Source: JAUILA01 sp050289805
GTDB taxonomy: Bacteria; Bacteroidota; Bacteroidia; Cytophagales; Cyclobacteriaceae
Direction: 5' to 3'
DNA: 64,000 bases
NCBI GenBank assembly: GCA_050289805.1
Contig: JBNKGL010000009.1
Coordinates: 62,001 to 126,000, forward strand
Shown: positions 8,810 to 18,103 of the stretch, in pieces
How the letters are laid out: every line of letters begins with the position of its first letter
Position numbering within the stretch: the first letter of the stretch is position 1
The notes under the pieces: model-generated
What the model was told of the DNA's origin: nothing
Databases searched by the model: none
The model's input: the letters and a program-made list of their open reading frames with translations, nothing else
Made by a program: the position numbers and the translations under genes

Positions 8810-9616
8810 ATGGAAGAATTCTCAATTTATGCCGTTTTCAATCAGCCCAAAGCAGCCTTGCTGGGCAATACCGCGGCGGTCGTCTACCGGGATGTAATGC
8901 CTTCTACAGAGTATATGCAACGTGTTGCGGCAGATTTAAATCAGCCGGCCACCACTTTCCTGGCACCTGCCGGTGATAATAAACATTTCTTTGTTCGGTG
9001 GTTCGCTCCTGATGCCGAAATTGGTTTATGTGGGCATGGAACACTTGCAGCTGTTATCCACCTGGCATCTGAAACCGATGGTAAAGTTCAGTTGATTGCA
9101 GGCGATCAGAAATTGTACGGTAATCTTATCGATGACGTACAGGCAGAAATGGAACTGGATTCAATTTTGGTTTCCGGTGAAACCACGATTCCCGAAGGAC
9201 TCGAAGAAGCGCTGGGTAAAAAGATCGTGGGGTACTTTCCAACACCGAATAAGGACATCGTTCTACTGGAAAGTGAAGAAGACGTGATCAATATGGAGCC
9301 CAACTTCAACGCCCTCAGAAAGATAAAAGTTTTTGGTTATGCCGTTACTGCACAGGGTAATGTAGCGGATTTCGTAAGCCGCACCCTGGTACCCCATGTA
9401 CAGCAGCTGGAAGATCATGCAACAGGATCGTCGCATGCAGCCCTTGCTCCCTTCTGGTCAGACCGACTTGGAAAAACTGAAATGAAAGCCGTTCAGCACA
9501 GTCCGCGGGGTGGCTTTTTCAAATGTGAAGTTGAAGGCCATATCGTACGGCTCAAGGGATATTATCAAAAAATCGCATCAGGAAAGTTAAGCATAGCCGA
9601 AGCAGTGAATGTGTAA
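8810..9616 (+). CDS. PhzF-family isomerase-like protein lacking the usual catalytic Glu
   Basis: The 268-residue protein has the two-lobed PhzF/diaminopimelate epimerase-like fold: an N-terminal FSIYAVF...GNTAAVV start, the hallmark WFAPDAEIGLCGHGTLAA, and a C-terminal DHATGSSHAAL in place of the family DxATGSA. In PhzF and most relatives a glutamate in a segment such as NLSESTF is the acid/base. Here the matching stretch reads NQPATTF, so Ala47 stands where the Glu should be. Either the activity is lost or another residue serves. The family contains many proteins of unknown substrate. Its stop overlaps the start of the M23 peptidase gene by 8 bp, so the two are probably co-expressed. Confidence 0.85.
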   Translation: MEEFSIYAVFNQPKAALLGNTAAVVYRDVMPSTEYMQRVAADLNQPATTFLAPAGDNKHFFVRWFAPDAEIGLCGHGTLAAVIHLASETDGKVQLIAGDQKLYGNLIDDVQAEMELDSILVSGETTIPEGLEEALGKKIVGYFPTPNKDIVLLESEEDVINMEPNFNALRKIKVFGYAVTAQGNVADFVSRTLVPHVQQLEDHATGSSHAALAPFWSDRLGKTEMKAVQHSPRGGFFKCEVEGHIVRLKGYYQKIASGKLSIAEAVNV

Positions 9617-10382
9617 ACCCGGATTTGTTACACTGGTCCTTTGCATCATAATTTCCGTAACCGGTTATGCGCAGGTTTCCTTCGAGAAAATATTAGAGGA
9701 CAATTCATTTATTCTGAAGGCTAAAAACCTGCTGCCAGTAGATGTACGCCTGATCATTACCGATTCCCTGGACTCAAAAACATATATTTTACCCACAGGA
9801 AAAAATCCTCAGACAGTGCTCCGCCTGAATGATGTCACCGCATCTGATACATCTTCGCTATTGAATAATTATCAAATGACGATTCGGATTGGAACAGGTG
9901 AAAAACTTAAGGTGAAAAAATACCGTTACCAACTCCCCTTTCCACGGAACCGCCGGTACGAAGTCATCCAGAGCTTTAATGGTACATTTTCACATGATTC
10001 AGATCACAGCCGCTACGCAGTAGATTTCAGAATGCCTGTCGGAGATACGATCTGTGCCAGCCGTGACGGGCTTGTTGTTTGGACTGAGGATCAATATGAA
10101 GAAGGCGGCAACGACCGAAGCCTGATCAACCAGGCCAACAGGATAATGATCATGCACGATGATGGCACCATTGGAACCTATGTGCATTTAGTTAAAAATG
10201 GTGTGTTCGTTGAAATAGGTGACCAGGTCAATACAGGCACACCCATCGGTTTAAGCGGAAATTCCGGGTTTACATCGACGCCACATTTACATTTTGTTGT
10301 ACTTGAAGACGTACATTCAATTCCAATCCGGTTTAAGCGAAAACCAAAGATCTTGCGTCAGGGACAATTCTACTCAAATTGA
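9609..10382 (+). CDS. Exported M23 (LytM-type) metallopeptidase
   Basis: The 257-residue protein begins with a signal peptide (MCKPGFVTLVLCIIISVTGYAQ). Residues 25-115 look like a beta-rich domain of unknown role. The peptidase domain follows, with the first zinc-binding segment HSRYAVDFRMPVGD and the last HLHF near residue 226. The spacing suits an active zinc endopeptidase cutting peptidoglycan cross-links or cross-bridges, though substrates outside the wall are possible. The start codon overlaps the stop of the PhzF-like gene, which suggests translational coupling. No terminator is evident before the response regulator gene 77 bp downstream. Confidence 0.9.
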   Translation: MCKPGFVTLVLCIIISVTGYAQVSFEKILEDNSFILKAKNLLPVDVRLIITDSLDSKTYILPTGKNPQTVLRLNDVTASDTSSLLNNYQMTIRIGTGEKLKVKKYRYQLPFPRNRRYEVIQSFNGTFSHDSDHSRYAVDFRMPVGDTICASRDGLVVWTEDQYEEGGNDRSLINQANRIMIMHDDGTIGTYVHLVKNGVFVEIGDQVNTGTPIGLSGNSGFTSTPHLHFVVLEDVHSIPIRFKRKPKILRQGQFYSN

Positions 10383-10459
10383 TGATTGTCATATTTCTTT
10401 TAAGATAATATTAAGACATTCAAATTGGATGGAGCCTGATTTCGTACGTATTTTGAAGA

Positions 10460-11128
10460 ATGAGAATCCTCATAGTAGAAGATGAACCCGGAATTGCCGC
10501 CTTTCTTAAGGAGGGGTTGGAAGAAGAGGATTTTTCCGTTGATATCGCCGAGGATGGGGAGACAGGTCTCAAAATGAGCAGCGCCGCTGAGTACGATATT
10601 ATGCTCATCGACTGGATGCTGCCAAAACTTTCCGGACTTGACCTGTGTATTGATGTTCGGAAGCGAAATAAGACTGTACCCATCATTTTTGTCACCGCTC
10701 GCGATACCCTTGAGGATACCATATCCGGATTGAAGTCTGGGGCCAATGATTATATCAAGAAGCCTTTTCACTTCGAAGAGCTGCTTGAACGGATTCGAGT
10801 GCAGCTAAGGCCGATGGAGCAAACAGGCAACATCTATCACCATGAAAAGCTTACACTCGATACCGTGAAGCATGCTGTTGATCAGGACGGCACGCTCATC
10901 AATCTGACGCAGAAGGAATTCTCATTACTTGAATATCTTCTGAAGAACAAAAACAAGTTATGCTCAAGAAAAGACATCATTCGCGACGTTTGGGATATTC
11001 ATTTTGAATATGATACCGGCGTAATTGATGTATATATCAATTCATTGCGCAAAAAGCTCGGACTGGACGTGTCCGGCGATTTTATAAAAACTGTCCGCGG
11101 TCTCGGATATATAATTGAGGATGAATAA
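10460..11128 (+). CDS. OmpR-family response regulator of the metal-efflux locus
   Basis: This 222-residue protein has a receiver domain with acidic pocket Glu7/Asp8, phospho-acceptor Asp51 in LLIDWMLP-like context (MLIDWMLP), and the conserved Lys in YIKKPF. A winged-helix DNA-binding domain fills the C-terminal half and ends in TVRGLGYIIED. It resembles CzcR/CusR regulators. The kinase gene starts 2 bp after its stop and an RND pump locus follows on the same strand, so it most likely activates metal efflux. The ATG follows closely on a TATTTTG box-like sequence (10449-10455), so the mRNA leader may be very short. Confidence 0.93.
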   Translation: MRILIVEDEPGIAAFLKEGLEEEDFSVDIAEDGETGLKMSSAAEYDIMLIDWMLPKLSGLDLCIDVRKRNKTVPIIFVTARDTLEDTISGLKSGANDYIKKPFHFEELLERIRVQLRPMEQTGNIYHHEKLTLDTVKHAVDQDGTLINLTQKEFSLLEYLLKNKNKLCSRKDIIRDVWDIHFEYDTGVIDVYINSLRKKLGLDVSGDFIKTVRGLGYIIEDE

Positions 11129-11130
11129 GC

Positions 11131-12516
11131 ATGTCATATAAAAATCGTATCGCACTTAATTTTTTGCTGGCAACTGCTTCGATCATGGCACTCGTATTTG
11201 CAATGGTCTATGTTATCGTACGGGGCAATGTCTATAAACATCTTGACAATGACCTGGAATATGAAGCCCAAAAGCATGAAAAGGAGGTGATGTACCGTGA
11301 AAATAAGGTGGTTTTCATTAACAAGGCAGAATGGGAAGAACGGGAACATCGGGAAGTTCAGGTGAATCCCGTGTTTATTCAACTGCTGGATCCTTCAAAA
11401 TTGATTACCGACAAATCGCCAAACCTGAAGACTGATTCTCTGTACCTTCGTTCAGACATTCGGCCATTTGAGCATCATTCGGCAATTTTGCAGGGGAAGC
11501 CAATCCGGCAGGTCTATATTCCGCTTGAAAAAGGCGGAGACGCAGCCGGATATCTGATCGCTGCCATTCCACTGGAGGATGCCCAGCTCGTATTATCAAG
11601 CCTCAAAAAAATTCTGCTTACCTCCTACCCGTTGATACTTCTGTTTCTGTTCTTCAGTACCAGAATGCTTGCGGGAAAAAGTATTGAACCACTGCAGGCG
11701 ATTACTTCGACCGCCGACCGGATTACCCGCAAAAGGCTGAATGAACGAATTCCACTTCCCAATTCCAGGGATGAGATCTATACACTTACGACATCCATAA
11801 ATGACCTCCTTGACAGAATTGAAGCAGCAGTACTGCGCGAAAAGCAATTCACCTCAGACGCGTCACATGAACTCAGAACACCATTGTCGGTCATGAAAGG
11901 AACACTGGAAGTACTGATCCGTAAACCACGTACTTCGGAGGAATATCAACAAAAGATTACTGAAATGATCAAGGAGGCAGATCGGATGGCGGTAATGGTC
12001 GACCAACTCCTGATTCTTGCACGGTTTGAGAATATAACCACATCGGTTAAATATCACTCCATTCTGCTGAACGAACTGATCGATGAAAGCATATTACGCT
12101 TCCGTCAGGAAATAGAACATTCCGAACTTTCGATAAAAATATCAGACCCGGCTCAGGTATCAGCCGTCTCCGACCCGGTATTACTTCAGATAGCACTGGA
12201 CAACCTGATCTCCAATGCCATTAAATATTCTGATACGGGTGATGAAATATTGATTGAGATCGGCGTAAATGAAAAAAGACCCTTCATCACCATTGTCAAT
12301 TCCGGAAATCATGTGCTGCCGGATGATCAGGAACATATTTTTCAGCCGTTTTTCCGGGGAAATATAACCCATCAGGACAAACATCGTCCGGGACAGGGTC
12401 TGGGCTTATCCATTGTGAAAAAGGTATGTGAAGTACTCCAGATTGAAATCAGTCCGAAATTCGACGACCCTGATTCCGTTTCATTTACATTAACGTTCAA
12501 TGAAAACAAAATTTAA
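11131..12516 (+). CDS. Sensor histidine kinase of the metal-efflux locus
   Basis: The 461-residue protein is a membrane sensor kinase of the CusS/CzcS kind. One transmembrane helix near residues 11-30 and a second near 162-180 bracket a periplasmic sensor loop of about 130 residues. A HAMP linker follows, then the dimerisation segment SDASHELRTPLSVMKG with phospho-acceptor His246, an N-box around DNLISNAIKYS and the ATP lid GQGLGLSIV. The sensor loop is rich in Glu and His residues that could bind cations, but no defined metal site can be named. It is adjacent to the response regulator and upstream of the CzcA-type pump. Confidence 0.93.
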   Translation: MSYKNRIALNFLLATASIMALVFAMVYVIVRGNVYKHLDNDLEYEAQKHEKEVMYRENKVVFINKAEWEEREHREVQVNPVFIQLLDPSKLITDKSPNLKTDSLYLRSDIRPFEHHSAILQGKPIRQVYIPLEKGGDAAGYLIAAIPLEDAQLVLSSLKKILLTSYPLILLFLFFSTRMLAGKSIEPLQAITSTADRITRKRLNERIPLPNSRDEIYTLTTSINDLLDRIEAAVLREKQFTSDASHELRTPLSVMKGTLEVLIRKPRTSEEYQQKITEMIKEADRMAVMVDQLLILARFENITTSVKYHSILLNELIDESILRFRQEIEHSELSIKISDPAQVSAVSDPVLLQIALDNLISNAIKYSDTGDEILIEIGVNEKRPFITIVNSGNHVLPDDQEHIFQPFFRGNITHQDKHRPGQGLGLSIVKKVCEVLQIEISPKFDDPDSVSFTLTFNENKI

Positions 12517-12586
12517 GAAAGCTTTAAGCAACGCTACTGCAGGAAGGTGGCCAGCCTGTATTAATTTTATGCTCTAATCAAGCCCT

Positions 12587-15500
12587 ATGCTCGACTCCAT
12601 TATACGCTTCAGCCTAAAAAACAAACTCCTCATTTTTCTGATGATTTCAGGAATTGTGGGTTTCGGGGTTTTTGCGATCTATCATATTCCCATTGGCGCT
12701 GTACCGGATGTGACCAATAACCAGGTCCAGGTGCTCACAACATCACGGAGCCTTTCCACAGAAGATATTGAAAAGTATGTTACCTATCCCGTGGAACTGG
12801 AGATGGCCAATTTACCCGGGGTAAAGGAAATTCGCTCCGTTTCTAAATTCGGATTGTCCGTTGTAACGGTGGTATTCGATGATGATATGGATACCTATCT
12901 GCCCCGCCAACTGATAGCAGAAAAACTAAAAAGCGCTGAATCCATCATCCCTTCGGGGTTTGGGACCCCTGAAATGGGTCCTGTAACCACCGGGTTAGGT
13001 GAAATTTATCAATATGTTCTGGATGTAAAACCAGAATTCATAGATCAATATTCGATTTCCGACCTGCGGACTATTCAGGACTGGGTAGTAAAGCGGCAGC
13101 TTTCCGGAATCCCGGGGGTCGTGGAGATCAATACCTGGGGAGGATACCTCAAGCAATATGAAGTTGCGATCAACCCTGAACGACTCCGATCGATGAACAT
13201 AAGTTTGCTCGAGGTTTTCGATGTACTTCAAAAAAACAACAGCGTCGCGGGAGGCGGATACATCGAGAAGGGCGGTGAAAGTTATTTTATACGTGGAGAA
13301 GGTCAGATCGAAACACTGGAAGATATCAGGAATATTGTGGTGACCATGCGGGCAGGAAATCCTGTTTACATACATGATATAGCGGATGTTGGCTTTGGCA
13401 GTGCCGTACGTTTCGGGGCGATTACTGGTAATGGTGCCGGAGAAAAGGTGCTCGGCCAGGTAATGATGCTTAAGGACGCCAACTCCAAAGACGTAATTGA
13501 ACGAGTTAAGCAACGGGTTGCGGAAATTCAGGAGAACCTGCCACCCGGTATTTTTATCAACCCCTTTCTTGAACGAAGCGTACTGATTGAGAAAACCACC
13601 AATACCATTATTGAAAACCTGGTATTGGGCTGTCTGATTGTAATTTTCGTAGTTGTACTGCTCCTGGGTAATCTGCGGTCGGGCCTGATCGTTGCATCGA
13701 TTATCCCGCTCAGTTTGCTCTTTGCGCTGGGGATGATGTATGTATTCGGGGTGGATGCAAACCTGATGAGCCTGGGAGCCATTGATTTCGGCATCATCAT
13801 CGACGGTGCTGTAATTATTGTGGAATATGTGGCGTATCGAATTTCTCAGAATACGGATGACCTGCTTTCATTAAACAGGAAAGATCGCAGGCAGGCCATG
13901 GATGATGTTACCTACAATGCGACCTCCCGACTTATGAATTCAGCCATTTTTGGACAGCTGATTATCATCATTGTATTTATTCCCATATTGTCCCTATCAG
14001 GCGTTGAAGGAAAGATGTTCCGCCCTATGGCACTTACCTTCAGTTTCGCATTGATCGGTACTATGCTCCTGTGTTTTACATATGTTCCGGTGATGGCGTC
14101 TTTGTTCATCAGACCGGGCAAACAATCTGATAAAAATATATCGAGGCGACTTATCCACTGGATTCAGCGGCAATATGAACCTGTAATAAAATTCTCTCTG
14201 AAGCATAGAAAATTCGTATTGATCGCTGCTTCCGGCGCTCTTGTGATTACGGCGTATATCTTTTCTACCATGGGTGGTGAATTTGTTCCTACCCTTGATG
14301 AAGGGGACTTTGTAATTCAGCCAATTTTGAAAACAGGCACATCGCTGGAAAGGACCGTGGAGATCATGACAGATATCGAAAATATATTGAAAGAATTTCC
14401 GGAAGTAGATCAGGTAGTAACACGAATCGGAGCCGCGGAAGTACCAACTGATCCCATGTCGATGGAAGAATGTGATGTGATCATTACGCTGTTGCCGAAG
14501 GACCAATGGGTGACCGCTGATACCAAGGACGGCCTGGCGGAATCATTTAAAGAAGCATTGCAGGTGTTGCCCGGTATTGATTACGAATTCACCCAACCCA
14601 TTGAAATGCGTTTCAATGAACTCATCACCGGAGTTCGTGCCGACCTGGCCATCAAAATATTTGGTGAGGATCTGGATATGCTGAATCAGCTGGCACAGCA
14701 AATCGAAGGCTTGATACAGGATGTTGAAGGTGCCTCGGATATCACCACTGAAAAGGTAATAGGATTACCACAGATGACCGTTAAGTATGACCGTGCCCGG
14801 ATAGCACAGTACGGTTTAAATATCAGCGACCTGAATCAAATGGTTGCCCTCAGCTTTGCCGGATTAACAGCCGGGAGCATATATGAGGGTGAAAAGCAAT
14901 TTGACCTGGTTATGCGTTTCCAGGGACGGTTCAGAAGGGATATTGATAATTTACGCAACCTGTATATCCCGCTTCCGGCTGGCGGTCAGATACCGCTCCG
15001 GGAAGTTGCCAATATTGAATATTCCAGTGGTCCGGCTAAAATTTCACGTGATGACACCCGCCGCAGAATCGTTGTAGGCGTGAACGTGCGTAACCGTGAC
15101 CTTGAATCTGTGGTTGAGGAAGTAAGTGCAATTATTCAGTCAAATGTTGAATTGCCGGTTGGTTATTCTATTACATATGGCGGACAATTTGAAAACCTAC
15201 AGTCGGCACGTGCCCGCTTAATGATTGCAGTTCCTGTCGCACTGTTATTGATTTTCATCCTTCTGTACCTTGCCTTCAACTCTATCCGTGACGCGCTTAT
15301 GGTATATAGCGCTATCCCTTTGTCGGCCGTTGGAGGTGTACTGCTATTATGGATCCGTGGAATGCCGTTCAGTATCAGTGCGGGAATAGGTTTCATTGCA
15401 CTCTTTGGAATTGCCGTACTTAACGGGATTGTCTTAATCGAACACTTTAAAAAATTAAAGGATGATGGTCACTCCGACTTGCGCCAGCGAATTATCAAAG

Positions 15501-15715
15501 GTACCAAGGAAAGGTTACGGCCTGTCTTACTCACAGCTTCGGCAGCTGCACTCGGATTTCTTCCTATGGCCGTGTCCGGATCTGCGGGTGCTGAAGTACA
15601 GAGGCCCCTGGCTACCGTTGTTATTGGCGGATTGATTTCGGCGACAATGCTGACTCTGATCGTCCTGCCGATCCTCTATTCCTATTTTAACAAACCGCAG
15701 GATACACATGAATAG
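12587..15715 (+). CDS. CzcA/CusA-type heavy-metal RND efflux pump
   Basis: The 1042-residue inner membrane protein has the RND layout of a first helix, a large periplasmic loop, a helix block, a second periplasmic loop and a final helix block. The N terminus and PGVKEIRSVSKFGLSVV are typical of the heavy-metal class. The diagnostic helix-4 signature DFGX3DGAX3VE lies at residues 400-413 (DFGIIIDGAVIIVE), which fits divalent cation pumps of the Czc kind rather than the Cus (Cu/Ag) signature. Position 414 is Tyr where most relatives have Asn. The gene overlaps the next gene by 8 bp. Zn, Co or Cd is the most likely substrate by family knowledge. Confidence 0.93.
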   Translation: MLDSIIRFSLKNKLLIFLMISGIVGFGVFAIYHIPIGAVPDVTNNQVQVLTTSRSLSTEDIEKYVTYPVELEMANLPGVKEIRSVSKFGLSVVTVVFDDDMDTYLPRQLIAEKLKSAESIIPSGFGTPEMGPVTTGLGEIYQYVLDVKPEFIDQYSISDLRTIQDWVVKRQLSGIPGVVEINTWGGYLKQYEVAINPERLRSMNISLLEVFDVLQKNNSVAGGGYIEKGGESYFIRGEGQIETLEDIRNIVVTMRAGNPVYIHDIADVGFGSAVRFGAITGNGAGEKVLGQVMMLKDANSKDVIERVKQRVAEIQENLPPGIFINPFLERSVLIEKTTNTIIENLVLGCLIVIFVVVLLLGNLRSGLIVASIIPLSLLFALGMMYVFGVDANLMSLGAIDFGIIIDGAVIIVEYVAYRISQNTDDLLSLNRKDRRQAMDDVTYNATSRLMNSAIFGQLIIIIVFIPILSLSGVEGKMFRPMALTFSFALIGTMLLCFTYVPVMASLFIRPGKQSDKNISRRLIHWIQRQYEPVIKFSLKHRKFVLIAASGALVITAYIFSTMGGEFVPTLDEGDFVIQPILKTGTSLERTVEIMTDIENILKEFPEVDQVVTRIGAAEVPTDPMSMEECDVIITLLPKDQWVTADTKDGLAESFKEALQVLPGIDYEFTQPIEMRFNELITGVRADLAIKIFGEDLDMLNQLAQQIEGLIQDVEGASDITTEKVIGLPQMTVKYDRARIAQYGLNISDLNQMVALSFAGLTAGSIYEGEKQFDLVMRFQGRFRRDIDNLRNLYIPLPAGGQIPLREVANIEYSSGPAKISRDDTRRRIVVGVNVRNRDLESVVEEVSAIIQSNVELPVGYSITYGGQFENLQSARARLMIAVPVALLLIFILLYLAFNSIRDALMVYSAIPLSAVGGVLLLWIRGMPFSISAGIGFIALFGIAVLNGIVLIEHFKKLKDDGHSDLRQRIIKGTKERLRPVLLTASAAALGFLPMAVSGSAGAEVQRPLATVVIGGLISATMLTLIVLPILYSYFNKPQDTHE

Positions 15716-16925
15716 TTTGTGCAAATTTATACTGATCCTGATAGCATCTACACTGATGAGCCTTACGCTCCGGGCTCAGGATACCGTGATTCTTGAATTA
15801 CCGGATATTCTGGATCTGGCGGTTCAAAATAATGCCAGCGTGCGCGCCAGTGCGCTTGAAGTTGACCGGCAACAGGAACTCGTACGTCAGGGTTATAATT
15901 GGGATAAAACCGGTGTTTACTATCATTATGACGAAAATAATATTGCAGAAAACGGTTTTCCCATCAAGGTTTGGGGAGTCCGGCAATCCTTCGCATTTCC
16001 CACAGTTTATAATGCCAGTAAACAGTCGCTCCTGGCCAATGTTACCCTCACACAGCATGAATATGAGCTTCGCATCTATGATCTGAAACGGGAAGTTTCA
16101 AAGGCATATTACCGACTGGGCTATTACAGTGAACTGCAAAAACGCTTTGTCTACCTGGATAGCCTCTATCGCAATTTCTCGACTGCCGCGCGCCGCAGAT
16201 TCGAAACAGGTGAAAGCAATTATCTGGAGCGGATCACTTCGGAAGCTAAAATGAAGGAGGTTGAATTAATGCTGAATAAAAACAAGCAGGAATTATCTTC
16301 GGCACACCTGGAATTGCAGACGAGAATTCAATCGGACAGCCTCATCGGTATTCCTCAAAACAGTTTCCAAAAACAATTGGGACCGCGACAAACAGATTTC
16401 ACAGTGCATCCGGGTATTCAGATTTGGAATGCATATGAAGAGATGGCAGACTGGCAGACACGTACGGCAAAAAATCAGCTTCTGCCCGATCTACAGCTTG
16501 CGTATTTCCAGGGCACTAATAACCAGCCCGAATCAAGGATTTACCAGGGGTTTGAAGTCGGCATTGCCGTGCCATTGCTCTATGGCACCCAGAAAGGAGA
16601 AATTCGTGCCGGCAGGATTCAGCAAAATATTTACTCGCGTCAAAAAGAGAACTACCTGATACAGCTTGAGTCTCAACGGCAGATATTGGAGAATAAACTG
16701 CTTCAGATACAGGAATCTCTCAACTATTATGAAAATAACGGCCAAAGCCTGGCTCGCGAGATTCTCAGGGCTTCGGAACGAAGCTACCAGGAAGGTGAAA
16801 TAGATTATTTTCAGTTCATTCAGAGTATAGATAACGCGGTAAGGATCGAAATGACATACCTTGAAAGTTTGCTGAATTATAATCTCACTATTGTTGAATT
16901 GCAATATCTTACCATCAAACCATGA
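15708..16925 (+). CDS. Outer membrane efflux protein of the metal RND system (CzcC-like)
   Basis: The 405-residue protein has a signal peptide (ending TLRAQ) and two long helical hairpin regions separated by short strands, the layout of TolC-like outer membrane factors. The conserved repeat features include an LPDILDLAVQNNASVRA start and a second-half QLLPDLQLAYFQG. Coiled-coil stretches are rich in Gln, Glu and Arg. It overlaps the pump gene upstream by 8 bp and the adaptor gene downstream by 4 bp (ATGA), so pump, channel and adaptor are translated as a unit. It forms the exit duct for cations expelled by the RND pump. Confidence 0.9.
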   Translation: MNSLCKFILILIASTLMSLTLRAQDTVILELPDILDLAVQNNASVRASALEVDRQQELVRQGYNWDKTGVYYHYDENNIAENGFPIKVWGVRQSFAFPTVYNASKQSLLANVTLTQHEYELRIYDLKREVSKAYYRLGYYSELQKRFVYLDSLYRNFSTAARRRFETGESNYLERITSEAKMKEVELMLNKNKQELSSAHLELQTRIQSDSLIGIPQNSFQKQLGPRQTDFTVHPGIQIWNAYEEMADWQTRTAKNQLLPDLQLAYFQGTNNQPESRIYQGFEVGIAVPLLYGTQKGEIRAGRIQQNIYSRQKENYLIQLESQRQILENKLLQIQESLNYYENNGQSLAREILRASERSYQEGEIDYFQFIQSIDNAVRIEMTYLESLLNYNLTIVELQYLTIKP

Positions 16926-18034
16926 AAAACATCCCGTTTATATTACTCATACTATCTCTGGCTTCGTGCGGAGCCCCGGAAGAACCAGCAAATTCCGAAC
17001 CCGTTGAAAAAGTTTCCCGTACGGAGAACCTGAATTTTACAAAGGCGGATATTGCCGAAAAACATTTGGCGGTCATCAGGCCAACGGATTTTAACTTCGG
17101 CGATTATGTACGGGCCAATGGATATATTGATGTTCCCCCGGAAGGCCGCGCATCTGTGAGTGCATTCTATGGTGGATATGTGAAAATGCTGGAGCTGATT
17201 CCGGGCCAGGAGGTAAAAAAGGGTGATGTGCTTCTTTCACTGGAAAATCCGGAATACCTGGAAATGCAACAGAATTACCTGAGTGTTCTGGATCGGATGA
17301 CCTACCTTTCGGATGATTATGAACGACAAAAAACCCTGCTTGCCGAAAACATTACATCCAAAAAATCATTTTTAAGAGCTGAATCTGAATACCTGAATGC
17401 ACGGGCTGAACTTGAAGCGCTGCGACAAAAGCTCACCTTGCTAGGCATTTCATTGAATGAAGTGAAAAATGGGAATTTTACCCCCGTTGTTTATCTGAGA
17501 TCTCCAATTTCAGGACATATCACCGAAGTACATGCTGCAAGGGGTCAATATCTCCCTCCTGCTCAGCCTGCTGTGAACATTGTAAACACAGATCATATTC
17601 ACCTCGAGCTTCAGGTTTTTGAAAAAGACCTCGTGAATATTAAAGTGGGTCAGTCTATACGGATGAGGCTTCCCTCAGGCGATGACACGACAACCTATAA
17701 AGCTTCTGTTTACCTGGTAGGCAAAAATATCAGCGGGGAAAACAGGATTGCCCTGGTCCATGCACATCTCGATAATGAAGCAGATGAGAAAAATCTAACC
17801 CCCGGAATGTATATCGAGTCGGATATTCTTATTTCCGAAGAAATTAAATCGGCCATTCCGTCGGAGGCGATCCGAAGAAATGGTGAACAGCTGTTTGTCT
17901 ACGCTTCAAATGATGATGACTGGCCCAAAACATTTAATAAAGTGACTATTTCCACTGGAAAAGAAGCCGGAAACTACCGTGAGATACTTTCTGGTCTGGA
18001 CCCGAATATGTGGATTCTGATAGGTGACATATAA
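16922..18034 (+). CDS. Periplasmic adaptor of the metal RND system (CzcB/CusB-like lipoprotein)
   Basis: This 370-residue protein has a lipoprotein signal ending in SLASCG, so it is probably anchored by a lipid. A barrel-sandwich hybrid with GGYVKMLELIPGQEVKKGD, a helical hairpin (about 115-165) and a beta-barrel domain follow in the usual adaptor order. It links the RND pump to the outer membrane factor. The order regulator, kinase, pump, channel, adaptor is a common Bacteroidota arrangement. There is no histidine-rich or methionine-rich N-terminal metal-binding extension, unlike CusB. The C terminus is short, ending MWILIGDI. Confidence 0.9.
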   Translation: MKNIPFILLILSLASCGAPEEPANSEPVEKVSRTENLNFTKADIAEKHLAVIRPTDFNFGDYVRANGYIDVPPEGRASVSAFYGGYVKMLELIPGQEVKKGDVLLSLENPEYLEMQQNYLSVLDRMTYLSDDYERQKTLLAENITSKKSFLRAESEYLNARAELEALRQKLTLLGISLNEVKNGNFTPVVYLRSPISGHITEVHAARGQYLPPAQPAVNIVNTDHIHLELQVFEKDLVNIKVGQSIRMRLPSGDDTTTYKASVYLVGKNISGENRIALVHAHLDNEADEKNLTPGMYIESDILISEEIKSAIPSEAIRRNGEQLFVYASNDDDWPKTFNKVTISTGKEAGNYREILSGLDPNMWILIGDI

Positions 18035-18103
18035 AAAATTTCAGGCTTTCATTAAACCTTTCTTTGTGACTGGCATCAAAGAGCCAAATCAAACAATGAA
18101 ACT

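Noticed and set aside
10400..10771. Long reverse-strand open frames over the response regulator gene
   Set aside because: They lie fully under a well-supported response regulator gene and show no recognisable protein features.
12587..18034. Copper/silver (Cus-type) assignment of the metal RND system
   Set aside because: The pump has the DFG...VE signature of divalent-metal pumps and the adaptor has no Met-rich N-terminal region.
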